Source: Nomia melanderi (Eukaryota > Arthropoda > Insecta > Hymenoptera > Halictidae). Taken from it: DNA of 64,000 bases. This document shows, one piece after another, positions 29,890 to 41,700 of the stretch. The stretch's first letter is position 1; every line of letters begins with the position of its first letter. The notes beneath the pieces are model-generated. The model worked only from the letters and a program-made list of their open reading frames with translations, did no database searches and was not told the origin of the DNA. Both the position numbers and the translations under genes were made by a program. The DNA is taken from NCBI RefSeq assembly GCF_051020985.1, contig NC_135010.1, positions 15,683,167 through 15,747,166 of the forward strand, in the 5' to 3' direction.

Positions 29890-30695
29890 GCAGTTGCAGT
29901 GTCGGAACATTTTACTTGGAAGAAAAGCGAAGACGAAAAAAAAACAGAAGACTGACGTTACTTAATCGAAAAAATTTGTGGATAGAACTGCGAGAGACGT
30001 GCGCGCGTGCACACACACACACACACACACACACGCATCTTCATCTGTTGCCGTACGTTGTTATTTTTCAACCAAGTTTTATCGTTTCGATGTGAGTAAA
30101 TTTTGTTGGAATAAATAATGAAACCGATACGTTAAAGACCAGAGTTACTGCATCTTGGTGTGTATGTACACCATAAGGTCGGATCCACCACTCGACGAGC
30201 ATACTGTCAATATTGTATTATAATTATTTCCCTCATTTAGTATTACCAGTGAAACGTGTTCTTTAACGTATATTTATTATGAATATAGCGAGTATACATA
30301 TAAAGACTTTAAATATTCACTCGATGCCCGTCTTTGTATTCTTTCCGTAATTAAGTTTTTCATCGCGTACAGATAGAGTGATATAAAAGAAGAGAAACAT
30401 CATTTTGTAATGTTCGTTAGCATTAGAGAGAAAATATTAAGGGATAAAATGATGAAACCACACTCGGTGTCGTGGTCAGGAACGAATCGTGTACTTGTTG
30501 AAAGTAGTAATATTGCGAACGACTATTCCTTTCTATCCTTGCATCCTCTATCGTTATCGACACATTCTTAATCTCTCGAGGACCAGAGGATTCTGAAACG
30601 TGTACATTTGTGTTATATTTGTTAAGACTCGAGAAAACAGGGGCTTGTTTAGAACGTACGGATCGAGCTGGAAGAATTTTTAATCGTGATATCGA
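29890..30695. other. RPN2 3' UTR and convergent spacer
   Basis: The region contains a CA dinucleotide run at about 30,008-30,034, the RPN2 candidate polyadenylation signal at 30110-30115, and AT-rich sequence up to the DRC2 stop. No other gene is seen. Confidence 0.5.
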
Positions 30696-32339
30696 TTAAA
30701 AAGAACACGACTTCTGTGCGAAAATCTGTCTTATGTCTGTTCGTAAGTTGATATTTTTCGTAGCTAAGAAATATCTTTCCTTAGTTTGTTCAGTGATCGT
30801 TAATCGAGCAAAGCCGAAGCGGTGCCAGAATTGAACTAAAGTCTGAAAGTTCTCCGCAATCTGAAAGTAATCAGTGTTATAATTGTTGATTGTTGTTCCA
30901 TCGAAAAAAAAGAAGCTGTATATCAAGCGATCTAAGAATTGTAACTGAATGGAATGTTAAAAGTTCGTCCGGTGTTCCCATTTCAACCGAATGCGAGTTT
31001 GGATAATTAACGATCGGTGGAAGTATCTTTTCATCCTCCGTTTCGTATTTCCGACAAATTTGCATGTATGCGAGAATATGTTTAGCCTTTATTGTCAAGG
31101 TTTTTAATCGTTTCGCGGTACGATTGTATTCTCTGGACATTGTTATTTCTCTTTGTTTATCCTCCTCGCGACCTGATAAAGTGGTTACGTTATAGACGCG
31201 AGCGATTAGCGTCGTTTGTATCGTTTCTCCCATGCACAGATTATCCAATCTAGCAATCTTTACGTACCGAAAGTGAAGCATACGTTTGCTCCACGGTAAA
31301 GATTACGAAAGAGATGGGACTGTTGCGTGGTGTCGCGAAGCTCGTTTACAACGTTTTTCTTCGAAGAATGAATCTTTCCACGAAATTTCGCAATCTCGTC
31401 GAGTAGACACGTGATTCGTAAACTTTGTTCGATTATCGCTTGTCGATCAGACTCGTCTTTCTTTTGAAGCATCTCGTAAGATTTGCGCCGTTCATCGGTA
31501 TCTGCCGCAGCAAACGTTCTATCACGGAGTGCTCGGAAGGCAAAATCAGATATAGAATCGCGAACAAACTTGTTCGATAGTCGGAAAATATGCTTCGCAA
31601 TTGATCCCAGAAATCTTCCAATTGTTTCTCAAGTTGCGCCGTAACCGATCTCCTTTCGTTCCTTCCGTCCTCCACGAAAGCGTTCACTTTACCTTGGCGA
31701 AAGAAGCGATGTTGAGAAAACCGAATCGGTGACAACTTATTATCTTCGCTATTATATCTAACTTATCGTATTGCTTTTCCCAGTGTATAGTTCATTTTCA
31801 ATTCGATGATTTACGAGGATATTGATTCTCCGTATGTTGCTTTCATCCTTGTTTCGGCTATGATGAATGTCGTGAAATTCCTGAATTCTATCCGCGAACA
31901 GCGTCCCTATACGTCGATAGAAGAACGCGTCAGCGGCTTTTAAGCGTGCTCCGTGCACCTGGAGCGATCGGTCGATCACCTCTGCACGAGCGCCGTTTGT
32001 GCTGCGTCGGTGATCCTCGGCTTCTTGCAAAACGTCCAACAGTAAGCCGATCCTGAATCCGATGTACCACGTTGTATAGATATTTACGAGAGTACCACTA
32101 GAGACGAACCTGTGCTCTCTGAGATCGAGAGCGTACTGTAAATTCTTCCAAGCGATTTCGATCGTCTTCTCGATATCTGGCATTTCCATACGCATAAACG
32201 TTCCTCGCCAAGACGATTGACATCGCTCCGTAGTTTCACCGGTGATTTTCGCTTCTCGGATGATCAGAGCTTGCCGTTTCGAATCTCTTGTGTCCTCGGG
32301 TTTACCGGCTCGTCGTCGATACTTTGGTTTGCGAGGCAT
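30696..32339 (-). CDS. DRC2: DRC2/CCDC65-like dynein regulatory complex subunit
   Basis: Five minus-strand exons are inferred: 32339..31763, 31692..31570, 31501..31268, 31172..30946 and 30860..30696. They give 441 residues (human CCDC65 is 484). The protein is almost entirely charged coiled coil. Diagnostic resemblances to CCDC65 are the QLEDFWDQL region, YEMLQKKDESDRQAI followed by IAKFRGKI, AYMQICRKYETEDEKILP, and the late segment VQFWHRFGFARLTI. DRC2 pairs with DRC1 in the nexin-dynein regulatory complex that links outer doublets of motile axonemes, so expression in testis and sperm is expected in insects. The last intron (GTTACA donor) and the third donor (GTACGT) were chosen by phase and by retaining homologous sequence on both sides; they are the weakest calls. 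Unusually compact introns (71-95 nt). Confidence 0.85.
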
Positions 32340-33061
32340 TTCGTGATCCTGGATACAAGATTATACCCGTTTTATATTTACATACGTCTCTTTTTCAGTA
32401 AACACACATTTCTCGGCGATTCGATCTTGTTCCAATGTTTCAATCTCATTCGATCGCTCGAATACCATCCCAGTCTTTGTCCCATTCTCATCGAAACGGT
32501 GATCGAGGTGGCGTTACGTTGTATCATGGGCATGGACAACGGCCAATCGTACATTATAAGCGCTCCCCGGTCTAGACAAGTAATTCGACGGTTGTATGCT
32601 AATTAGTAACGCTTTTACCTATGCGAAGAACATAAGGTCACACGGTTGAAGAAACTCGTCTTCAAGGTCGTTAAACCGAAGAATCATTCGGTGAAAGTCG
32701 ATGGAATTGCTACGCAATTCTATTTTTGTTTGCCCTCGTCTTCTTCTGCTTCCACGAAGAGCTGACAAGTATGTGCACACATAATATATACGTTGCGAGA
32801 TTGCTCTCCGCTTATGAAAACGAGACCGATTAAAAAATCGAGTCTACGATCTACGCATGTACGGGTATTAATAGGGATCGTTGAGAAGCTCGAGGGTGAG
32901 TTGGGTTACGGGGAGATCAGACGAGATCGGTTCGAGTTGGTTGTCAGGGAAGATCGACCTGTTCGCGAGAGGTTGCGAAGAAGGAGATTCACGAATTCCG
33001 GTTTTCAGTGCTCGCAAGGAGATTTGTGTTTGAAGAGAAGGGATAAACCGAGGACTTTGCG
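32340..33061. promoter_or_regulatory. Divergent promoter interval between DRC2 and the first peptide gene
   Basis: About 720 bp separates the DRC2 start codon from the TATA box of the plus-strand peptide gene. Open frames here show no family resemblance. The interval should hold the DRC2 promoter and upstream elements of the peptide gene; I cannot assign individual sites. Confidence 0.4.
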
Positions 33062-33070
33062 TATATAAAA
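33062..33070 (+). promoter_or_regulatory. TATA box of first secreted-peptide gene
   Basis: TATATAAAA sits about 60 bp upstream of a short leader exon that ends at a strong donor (CGTAAGTG, exon end 33131). An intron then runs to an acceptor directly before the ATG at 33333. The same TATA-leader-intron-ATG layout recurs in the second peptide gene. Confidence 0.65.
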
Positions 33071-33332
33071 GTCTTTCGCTTTGAACCGTTCGAACGGTGT
33101 GCTCGTAACAGACATCACTTGTGTGATGAACGTAAGTGTTCCTCGCTGCACAGTAGTTTGCTCATTTCTCCAGCTTGATTTCTCGCCAAACGGTTAGCTG
33201 TGCCTCGAGTATTTCGGTCATTTCCAGACTCCTTCGACCGTTTAGCACGGTCCTAAGCTCGTTCGATTTCCTTGCAACTCTTCGGTTCCATTTCATTTTC
33301 GACATTTCATCCGTCTACGCACATTTCGGAAG

Positions 33333-33901
33333 ATGAAGTGGTCGTACTTGCTGGTATCGCTTGTCCTGCTGTCGTCGATGGCGTACAGCCTCGTGGCATC
33401 CCCGATTTCGCAGAAAGATCATCCTTCCTCATCTCCGAGCAACGTTCAACTCGAAGGGCGTCTCGTTCGCGAAAAGAGAGCTCCGTTGGGCAAATTGGCT
33501 TTACTCGGAGGAGCCGCCGTTCTCGGTAAGAAAGCGCTTCTGCTGGGTGGTGCAGCGGTCGGAGCTAAAGCTTTAATCGGCGCCGGTATCGTTGGAGCTG
33601 GACTATACAAAGCGAAATAGTGAGTATGCGTTGGCACACGGAAATCTTGAGCCTTATCGTTTCTTCGATGGTTCGTTCTATTCGAGACGCGTCGTTCTCG
33701 TGTTACGCGTTTCAATGTTTTCTTTCATTTTCGCTTTCAGCTACGGCGGTGGTTACGGCAGTGGTTACGGGGGCGGTTATACGGCCGAATTTGCGAATCA
33801 TCATTACGAGTACGTATACCTGTCGATTAAACAGACGTCGCTTGCACAGTGGAGGGAAAGCTTTAGCCTCGATTTTATTTTTACGCAGGTGGCGCCGATG
33901 A
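33333..33901 (+). CDS. Small secreted furin-processed Gly/Ala-rich peptide precursor 1
   Basis: Three coding exons, 33333..33619, 33741..33809 and 33889..33901, give 122 residues. An in-frame ATG in the leader exon (33126-33131) would add Met-Asn. Residues 1 to about 20 are a signal peptide (MKWSYLLVSLVLLSSMAYS). A Ser/Pro-rich pro-region ends at a furin-type RLVREKR (cut after Arg49). The mature part begins APLGKLALLGGAAVLGKK and contains an internal near-duplication (ALLGGAAV / LLLGGAAV). It is followed by a Tyr/Gly segment YYGGGYGSGYGGGY and ends HHYEWRR if the GTACGT donor is used. The neighbouring GTATAC donor would instead end the protein ...CDGFIVED at 33939. I do not recognise the family. 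Composition fits a secreted membrane-active, cuticular or glandular peptide, but function is unknown. Confidence 0.7.
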
Positions 33902-33939
33902 TCGATGATACGTGTGACGGATTCATCGTAGAAGATTAA

Positions 33940-35445
33940 CTTTGTCAAGCGATTAGCCATATGGAATAAAATCGAAAACATTGAAAAAACAATTGCGATA
34001 ATCTTGACAATTTTCCTTTCTAATATTCATTCGAGATCCGCCGCGATCCAAAGTATTCTTCGATCGAACGAAAGAGAACCATTGTTCGTTTCACGCGCAA
34101 ACGTGTATCGCGTATCCTTTGGTTTTCCAGTTGCGACTGTTCAAGTTGGATAAGTCATTCGTTTCCAGTACAATAGAAATCGAACAGCTTCTCAACGTTT
34201 AAATAGGATTTGCAACACTGCGAATTTCACCGATGACGCACGACCAGCTAGGTATGTAATTCATTTCATCGAGAGGTGGTAAGCCCGATAAAAATTCCAT
34301 TCGAATAAACTCGAGTAGGACAAGGTATTGGGTAATTCGTTCGTTGAAAGGTGAAGCACGCAGTCAAAAATGTTGCGAGGTGGACTTCCGCCGGTGAATA
34401 CGGAATGAATCGAAGCGATGCAACAGCACCGATTCACCGGGACAATGTAACTTGTCGGGGATGCGAAGAATTCCTTCTTCATATTTTCTCGAATAATCCG
34501 GCCTCCTTCTGCAATCGGTTTGAATCAATGTAGCAGGTTCTACGTCTATACCAATCTATATTTCACCCATTGAAAAGAAATGTCCGTGGATCCAGGTATA
34601 ATATTGGAAACCAGAAGACTTTAAACTCGTTGAAATTCGGTGTTTACATAATCCTACATATGTACTTGCTCGGACAACTGTACGTACGGTGCGCATATCC
34701 TTCCAGACTTGATCAAAATGTTACATAACATGGAACGTCATTCATTTGAAACGCGGATCATTGGTCTGGTTTTCGTTCTCACAACAGAGGCATTTCGTTT
34801 TTATTCTTGACATGACGCGACGCGACGCGACGCGACGCGACGTGCCATCAGGCGAATCGTGCGGCGGTGTAGTGCGATGCGATTCGTTTCGTCTCATTTC
34901 GTCACCCATTGATTACGCCATTGTCCGAACAAATATTCTAGTAAAATGTACTTGATTTTATTAATCGTACAATTCTGCATTGTACAATTGAGTGGGTGTC
35001 TTCCGAATTCAAAACATGCGACGATATACGTATCCAAGTACTCGCGTACATCCGCGTTCTGGCGCAACAGCAACGTATACACATCGAGCGACCGTTCTCT
35101 TCTTTAACATTACAGAGATTTCGCTGATTAATAGCGTTTATGTCTGTGTTTGGAACGTAGCACGTTGTTAATTATCCGCATCACGATTCGTAGCATACGC
35201 TTTTGGGAATATTTCAAGAATCTCGAGACTTGGTCTTGATAACCATTTTCGTAACGCGATCCAATGTGAATCAAGTCCAAGTCATAACAATCGCCCCTGA
35301 TCACGTAAATTTGTCACGATTCGGCGGTTCATCGCGTTAAAGGTGGGTGTTCGAACGTTCGAACAGGAATACGAAGGAACCGGAGCATACGTTCGGTTCG
35401 AGAAGGTGGTGGTAGGGCGCTGCGTGTCAAAGGTAGGCGACTTTG
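33940..35445. other. Spacer between the two peptide genes
   Basis: Contains the 3' UTR of the first peptide gene (AATAAA at about 33,965-33,970) and a short array of GACGC pentamers at about 34,814-34,841. I see no recognised exon. Confidence 0.5.
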
Positions 35446-35452
35446 TATAAAA
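35446..35452 (+). promoter_or_regulatory. TATA box of second secreted-peptide gene
   Basis: TATAAAA precedes a leader exon that ends at 35539 (TCAAG before GTAAAA). The leader intron ends at the CAG immediately before the ATG at 35655. This mirrors the first peptide gene. Confidence 0.65.
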
Positions 35453-35654
35453 TCAAACGGGCCTGTTGAAAAGGTGTCACACGAACCAGTATTCTCAGTA
35501 CATCGAAGATATTTGTTCAGCAACGAGTACAACGTCAAGGTAAAATATATACATGTTACGGAGCAATCGCGATCGCATAGCGTACAGTTCTTTTTTTTTC
35601 AACAACTTCATTTTACGGATTACCCGATAATAATTTCAACATTTTCTCCGGCAG

Positions 35655-36288
35655 ATGCGTGCAATCAACGTTACGATCGTTGCTATTACATGTTGCTTCC
35701 TAGTATCTTTCATTATTGCCACTGATGCTGTACCCGCTGAAGAGAATTACTCGCCGACCCTCGACAATTCTGACAATGTTCAGTCGTTTGAACATGAAGC
35801 TGGGAGTGCTGGAGTGCCGCTGAATAGACAAAAAAGAACGCTTCTACTCAAGAAGAAACTTCTCGGTGCAGGACTTGTTGGTTTCGGTTTGGGACTCGCA
35901 AAAGGGTGAGAGCCTATTCGAACAATCTTTTTCGCCTGATCACCAGTTTTCAAACAACGCTAATCGGAGAATCCATCGCTTTCCAGGTACAAAGCTGGCT
36001 ATTATACCGCCCCGAGTGTTCGTCACGTGTATCTGTCACCCCCATCGCCAGCCGTAAAATATATTGAATACGTTGAGAAACCCATTTTCGTCGAAAGGAT
36101 AATAGAAAGACCGGCACCGCCATTCGTTAAGCCGATAGTGTCGGCTGGATTTAAAGATCCTTCATCGTCGTACGGGTAAACCTCGTTTCTGCCGTTTACA
36201 CTTTTCTCTTTACTTCTCTTCCCGTAAACGAATGAAGCGTCTTTGTTATAACAACGATGCTTGTTTCTCTCGTTGTAGCGCATGGTAA
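35655..36288 (+). CDS. Small secreted furin-processed peptide precursor 2
   Basis: Three coding exons, 35655..35905, 35987..36175 and 36279..36288, give 149 residues. A signal peptide (about residues 1-22, with IVAITCCFLVSFIIATDA) is followed by an acidic pro-region and a furin-type RQKR (cut after Arg61). The mature chain starts with a Leu/Lys/Gly-rich segment TLLLKKKLLGAGLVGFGLGL. It continues YKAGYYTAP and a Pro/Glu/Lys-rich tail with YVEKPIFVERIIERPAPP, ending SYGAW. The second-exon boundary falls at the same place relative to a YKA motif as in the first peptide gene, and the last exon again supplies only about three residues. The shared architecture suggests a diverged tandem duplication. 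Function unknown. Confidence 0.75.
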
Positions 36289-37542
36289 AACTAATGCTGA
36301 ACCAGACTCACCGATCCAAAGGTCCGATCCAAAGTTACACACAGCCGAATCAGTAGCAGTCGTCGAGCGCATCGTTAAAAACTTGCAATCTACGAGAACT
36401 GTAAATAATGTGAACGCAAAATAGAATAACGAATAAATAGAACATCCACGAGATTTTAAAGTGCGTTGCCAGTACCTCATCTTTTCTCCCCTCGCGTTCA
36501 CACGTATGCTTACCAAAATCTGTTCGAATCTGTCCGAAATTTGCCCACGCGCAGAGAGACAAAGCATATATGAAAACACTATGATTCGTCGGAGCTTTGC
36601 CCAACAGACAACATTCGTTTACCGAGATCCGAGAGGTGGAAAACCTAGATGGCGAATGTTTTACTACAAATACATATATTGTCACCGCGCACCAAACTCT
36701 GCGTACCTTTCGAAATCTTGTATGAAATTTTCCGTGGAAATATTTAGGTGAGCGCAACATCCTTAAAGAGTTACTTGTACATTAGACTTTTTATTATCGA
36801 TTACAATTCCATTTCCTCGATTTATCTCACGTACAAGTCGGCTTCTTCACTTCCGACGATCGATTATTCGTTATACTTTCGAAAATCGCGCATTCATTCG
36901 ACATATACAAAAAGAGAAACTTTGAAAATTTCCTTCAAACTATAATACTTCCATGAGACCCTCCTCGCATCGATCGTTATTATCCGTCTCCGCCATTCTT
37001 AACCCATTATTATGTACACTTACTTACACAATAAACACATATTATTGCGTATCCGCATGAAACATTCGTTCGTGCTTTTCTTAACCGGCTTATCATTAAT
37101 ATCAAGATATTGAACATGTGTATGTGTATGCTAACAAGTCGTACGGTCAGTAATAGTAACAACGCGACAAACAAACGAACAATCTACGTTCCTACACTTT
37201 ACGGTTTCGAGTTATTGTCCACGATTCGGAAGCGATAGCGAAGAATTGCTAACTTTTCGAACGTACGAAGGTCTAATACTGACAGAAAACGGTGTTCCTC
37301 TGTTGTCACGTAAGCTGTGTCGCAGATTTCGGAATTTTCAACATTATTTCATTTCAATAGGAAGATGTAATAATAGAAATGAGAAACTTTTGCGTCTATT
37401 GCGATGACGCTGAATTCGTTGCCGGATTCATTTCTTTTACACGCATAAGCAACATGTTGAATATTGTGAATACAATTCGCGACTCGTGACAGTATAGTAC
37501 CTAAGTAAATACCACGCGACAATCCAACAGATAGTTTTAAAG
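36289..37542. other. Spacer between peptide gene 2 and minisatellite
   Basis: AT-rich sequence with a candidate polyadenylation signal (GAATAAATAG at about 36,431). Open frames on both strands lack recognisable domains. Nothing else supported. Confidence 0.45.
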
Positions 37543-38062
37543 TTTACATTTTACATTTTACATTTTACACTTTACACTTTACACTGTACACTTTATGCTT
37601 TATACTTAACACTTTACACTGTACACTTTATACTTTACACTTTACACTTTACACTTTACACTTTACACTTTACACTTTACACTTTACACTTTACACTTTA
37701 CACTTTATATTTTATACTTTACACTGTACACTTTACACTGTACACTTTACATTTTACACTTTACTTTTTATATTTTACATTTTACACTTTACACTTTACA
37801 CTTTACACCTTACACTTTACACTTTACACTTTACACTTTACACTTTACACTTTACACTTTACACTTTACACTTTACACTTTACACTTTACACTTTACACT
37901 TTATATTTTACACTTTACACTTTACACTTTACACTTTACACTGTACACTTTACACTTTACACTTTACATTTTACATTTTATATTTTATATTTTACATTTT
38001 AAACTTTAAACTTTAAACTTTAAACTTTAAACTTTACATTGTACATTTTATACCTTACATTT
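37543..38062. repeat. ACTTTAC heptamer minisatellite
   Basis: About 520 bp of a 7-bp repeat (TTTACAC in one register), with clustered variants such as TTTACAT, TTTATAC, TGTACAC and, near the right end, TTTAAAC. Variants occur in runs, suggesting local duplication of short blocks. It lies between the convergent peptide 2 and guanylate cyclase genes. Confidence 0.95.
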
Positions 38063-38582
38063 GATATTTTTCATCGTTCCACATAAAACTATTATCTTTA
38101 GAGATTGGACGCGATTTAAACCGAAATTATTTCGGTTATTTATCCGATGTTGAAAAAGAGTTGCGCACGCGTCGACGTTTGTACGTAATAGAGATTGTCA
38201 GTCGCGTTAATGAGCATGTGTAAAATGATCATTAAAATTTGTTATATTTGACGCGATTTCTTGTATATCTACGTTAACGCTACGTTATTACAGGTCACAA
38301 TTTATTATTGCCGGCCGACGGCAATACGATTGGGTGCAAAACAAACTTGCGAACATATAAATGGTACATCCTTTTTGCATCGATCGAACCTTATCTTTTC
38401 CCTGTAATACTTTCTTAAAAAATAGTTAAATGCGATTGAAGAGATTGTTTGCACGACGTATATTATATATTCTATACGATGGTTCCGAAACACGTAGCGC
38501 GATTGTCTGATTCCCGTGAAATATAATTGAATTAGAGTGTTCGTCGTTTGACCGATTAACGAATGGTACCGGTGCAACGTGC

Positions 38583-38748
38583 TCAGCGTAACGTCAGAGA
38601 TTCCACTGAGAGAGAAACTGACGCCGCTTGCCTGTAATGCTGTAGCAGAGGTGTCGGAGTTGAAGGTACTTCCTCGATACGTTCCAAATCATTTGCTGCG
38701 CCCGCGCTGTTTTGTTTGTAAATTCGATGTACAGTTTTTAGATTCTGT

Positions 38749-38792
<44 letters not shown>

Positions 38793-41700
38793 TTGCTGTT
38801 GCTGATTGGCCTGTTCAGCGAAAGCAATGCAAACAGCATCATCCGGTCGGTCCAAACTAAATTGTCTCTTTAAGAAACGACAACCTGTGGCTCTTCCTAG
38901 AATTCATAAGGGAAAGGCAATGTTCTTATATCGAGAAGGATCAGAGTTGAATAAAAAAAAAAGTGCATAGTCTTACCATAGTGTTCATTTGGTGAGAGAC
39001 ATCTGTAATGATTGTACGGTGTGCTCAAATCGTTTTCGTCGACGTAGCCGCCTATTTTGCGATGTCTCACAGGACCGGCTTTATAAGAGCTCGTGGTTGA
39101 GTTGGCAATCGATGTTAGAGAACTTGTCGACGCACCTAAGGTAGCTGTTTCGCCGGAATGTATAATGGATGCTCCGTGGGACGTTCGACCCTCCCCAAAG
39201 ATATTTTTCGTAACGCCAACTGTATCGGCGCGATCGTTTTCTTTTTCGCTGATTATCTGTCTCGTCGCTAAGATGCTCGTACAGTCTGTCGGTGATTTCG
39301 ATGAATAGTTTGTACAGTGAATTGGTTGCTCCTGCACCGATACCGCATTTCCGGGATTCTCGTTTCTCTCCACACGTGTCTCCATTGTTGGAACGTTGAC
39401 GACGTCAACGTCAATGCGACCTGCGCGGTTTTCTTCTTTTTGTTCCTTTGCATCTTGAACTGGAGGAAGATTCTTGTCCAAGAATTTCTCGATTAACGTT
39501 GCAGTTTCAATTACTGTTGCTATTTCCACCTTCGTTTCCGTCTCCGTCCCCGTTCCTGTCTCTATCTCTGTCTCTGTCTCCGTTCCCGTCACCGTCACAG
39601 TCACCGTCTCCATTTCCGTTTCCGTGAATGTTTCTGTTTTCTTCATTGTCTCGGTGTCCGCGTCCATCTCCGTTGACGTTGCTCTCTCAGTCTGCATTTC
39701 CATCCCCGTGTCCGCTGCAGTCGAATCCATCAGTACCATGCTCTCGTTCAACCTTTCGAAGGGTCGAAAATTCGAATGCGTGAAAATAAAAAATGTTAAT
39801 GTTACGTTTCAATGAAACACTGCATCGTAAAGAGAAATTAAGCTAGAAAAATAACATTGGCCGCACCCATCCCCACGTATACACGCCCGGTTCTATCAAC
39901 TCGAAGTATTTACTCCGATTTTGTTGTCAGAGCAAATTACGGATGACTTACCCATGGTTTTCCCTGAAGGTGGCGGCAGTATGGCAACAGATAAAAGCAT
40001 TAAAAATCTGAAAAGCAAACACCTCGAATGAAGATCTACCAAAACAAAGTATATACGCGCAGGTGCGATAACCGTTACTGTAATTGTACTTTCGTTTTCG
40101 ATGCGTAAACGCTCGAGATAGTCCTCAGACGCGAGGAAGAACTAGTAGATCGTCTATCTAGTTGATCGCAGACTGTTTTACACAAGAAGCGTCGAATGTT
40201 GTTTAGCAACGGAACGTGTAAGAAATCTAAAGAGGAAAGTGATCGTTGCAGGAAGAATCGTGTGATTGTGCCGCTAGAACGGAGGACAGTACGACGCGTG
40301 AAATATTTTACAGGATTTTTCTCAATTTCGTTCTATTCAGTTTGGTTGCAGTCAACCATTTAACAAGCAGACGAACAACAAACGTGACTCGTGCAACGGC
40401 TTACCCAAGCTTTGGCGGCGTTGGTAGTTCCTTGTCGAAACCATATTTCCCCAGTAACCAATACGTAGGCATTCTTCCTTTGCCTTTGATCTCCGTCGGT
40501 CCACGGTATTCGATGTTGTATCCACCGACTTCGGATAGCCTGTCTTTCGTCTCTTGACTCAAGTGTATACGCCATGGAGCACCGGTCGATTCCATCCTCG
40601 ATGCAGTATTCACCGTATCGCCGAAGAGACAGTATCTCGGCATCGTCAAGCCAACAACGCCAGCGCAACACGGACCTATGTTCGTGGAATGCAGTGGTCA
40701 AGAAACCGCAGTCGATATATCACCGATGCGTTCGTTACTATTTCACAGCAATTCTAGTTATCATAAGAATGTTTCTATCGAATCGAGGATCGAGGTAACA
40801 ACTACTGGTCGCGCGATACTTAACCGGTATGAAGACCGATACGAAGTTTCAATTGAGTTTTCGGCAGGTGTTTCAACTTGAACTTTCCGCTTTGATGCAG
40901 TAAATCGAGAGCCATCGTAGCTATTTGAGAGGCATGATCCGGTATCCTCACGGGACAACCACCCACGACCATATACGCATCTCCTATGGTTTCTACCTGC
41001 AACGTTTGAAACGATAACGACGATGATCACTGGTTATCCGAACAAATCCCAACTAGAAGAGAAATTTCATTCGGACTCGAGGGGTTCCTTGTACTACAGT
41101 CGTACTACGTCACCTTGTATACTGTGTACGCGTTGATCGTTGCGTCGAAGCAGGTATACAGATCGTTCAAGAGGTCTACTACTTGAAACGGAGTTGAATG
41201 AGCGGAAATGGTCGTGAAGCCAACAATGTCCGAAAAGTAAATGGTCACCTCGCGAAATTCCTCGGGATCGACGGGCATTCCCAATTTCAATTTTTCTGCG
41301 ACGGAACTGAAAATGCATATTAATCCAGTCTGCAATCTACAGTCTACAGTCTATGGTATACGGTACACGGTATACGACGACGCCCGACACAGCCAAAGAA
41401 ATGCTCCACGAGTACCTTGGCAACATTCGGTTCAGTAGCTGCTCCGTTTTCTTCTTTTCCATATCTAATTGTTCTGTGCGTTCTCTTATCAGTTCTTCCA
41501 GATTATTCGAGTACTTTTCCAACATTTGAAACATCGTGTCCACAAAATTCACCTTCCTGAGAAGAAACAGAAACATGCGAATATTTCTCGTCGGATGGAA
41601 GCGAACGGAACATGGACGATCGAAACGATCCGCGGTACCTTCCATGATTGAGCGTCTTGAAAAGATCGTGAACATAGTCGAAATCGGGTCTCATGTCTGC

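Noticed and set aside
39952..40007. Including the 56-nt segment as a constitutive exon of the guanylate cyclase
   Set aside because: It breaks the frame into the long tail exon. Direct splicing from 40405 to 39752 keeps phase and closes the CDS exactly, so the segment is treated as alternative at most.
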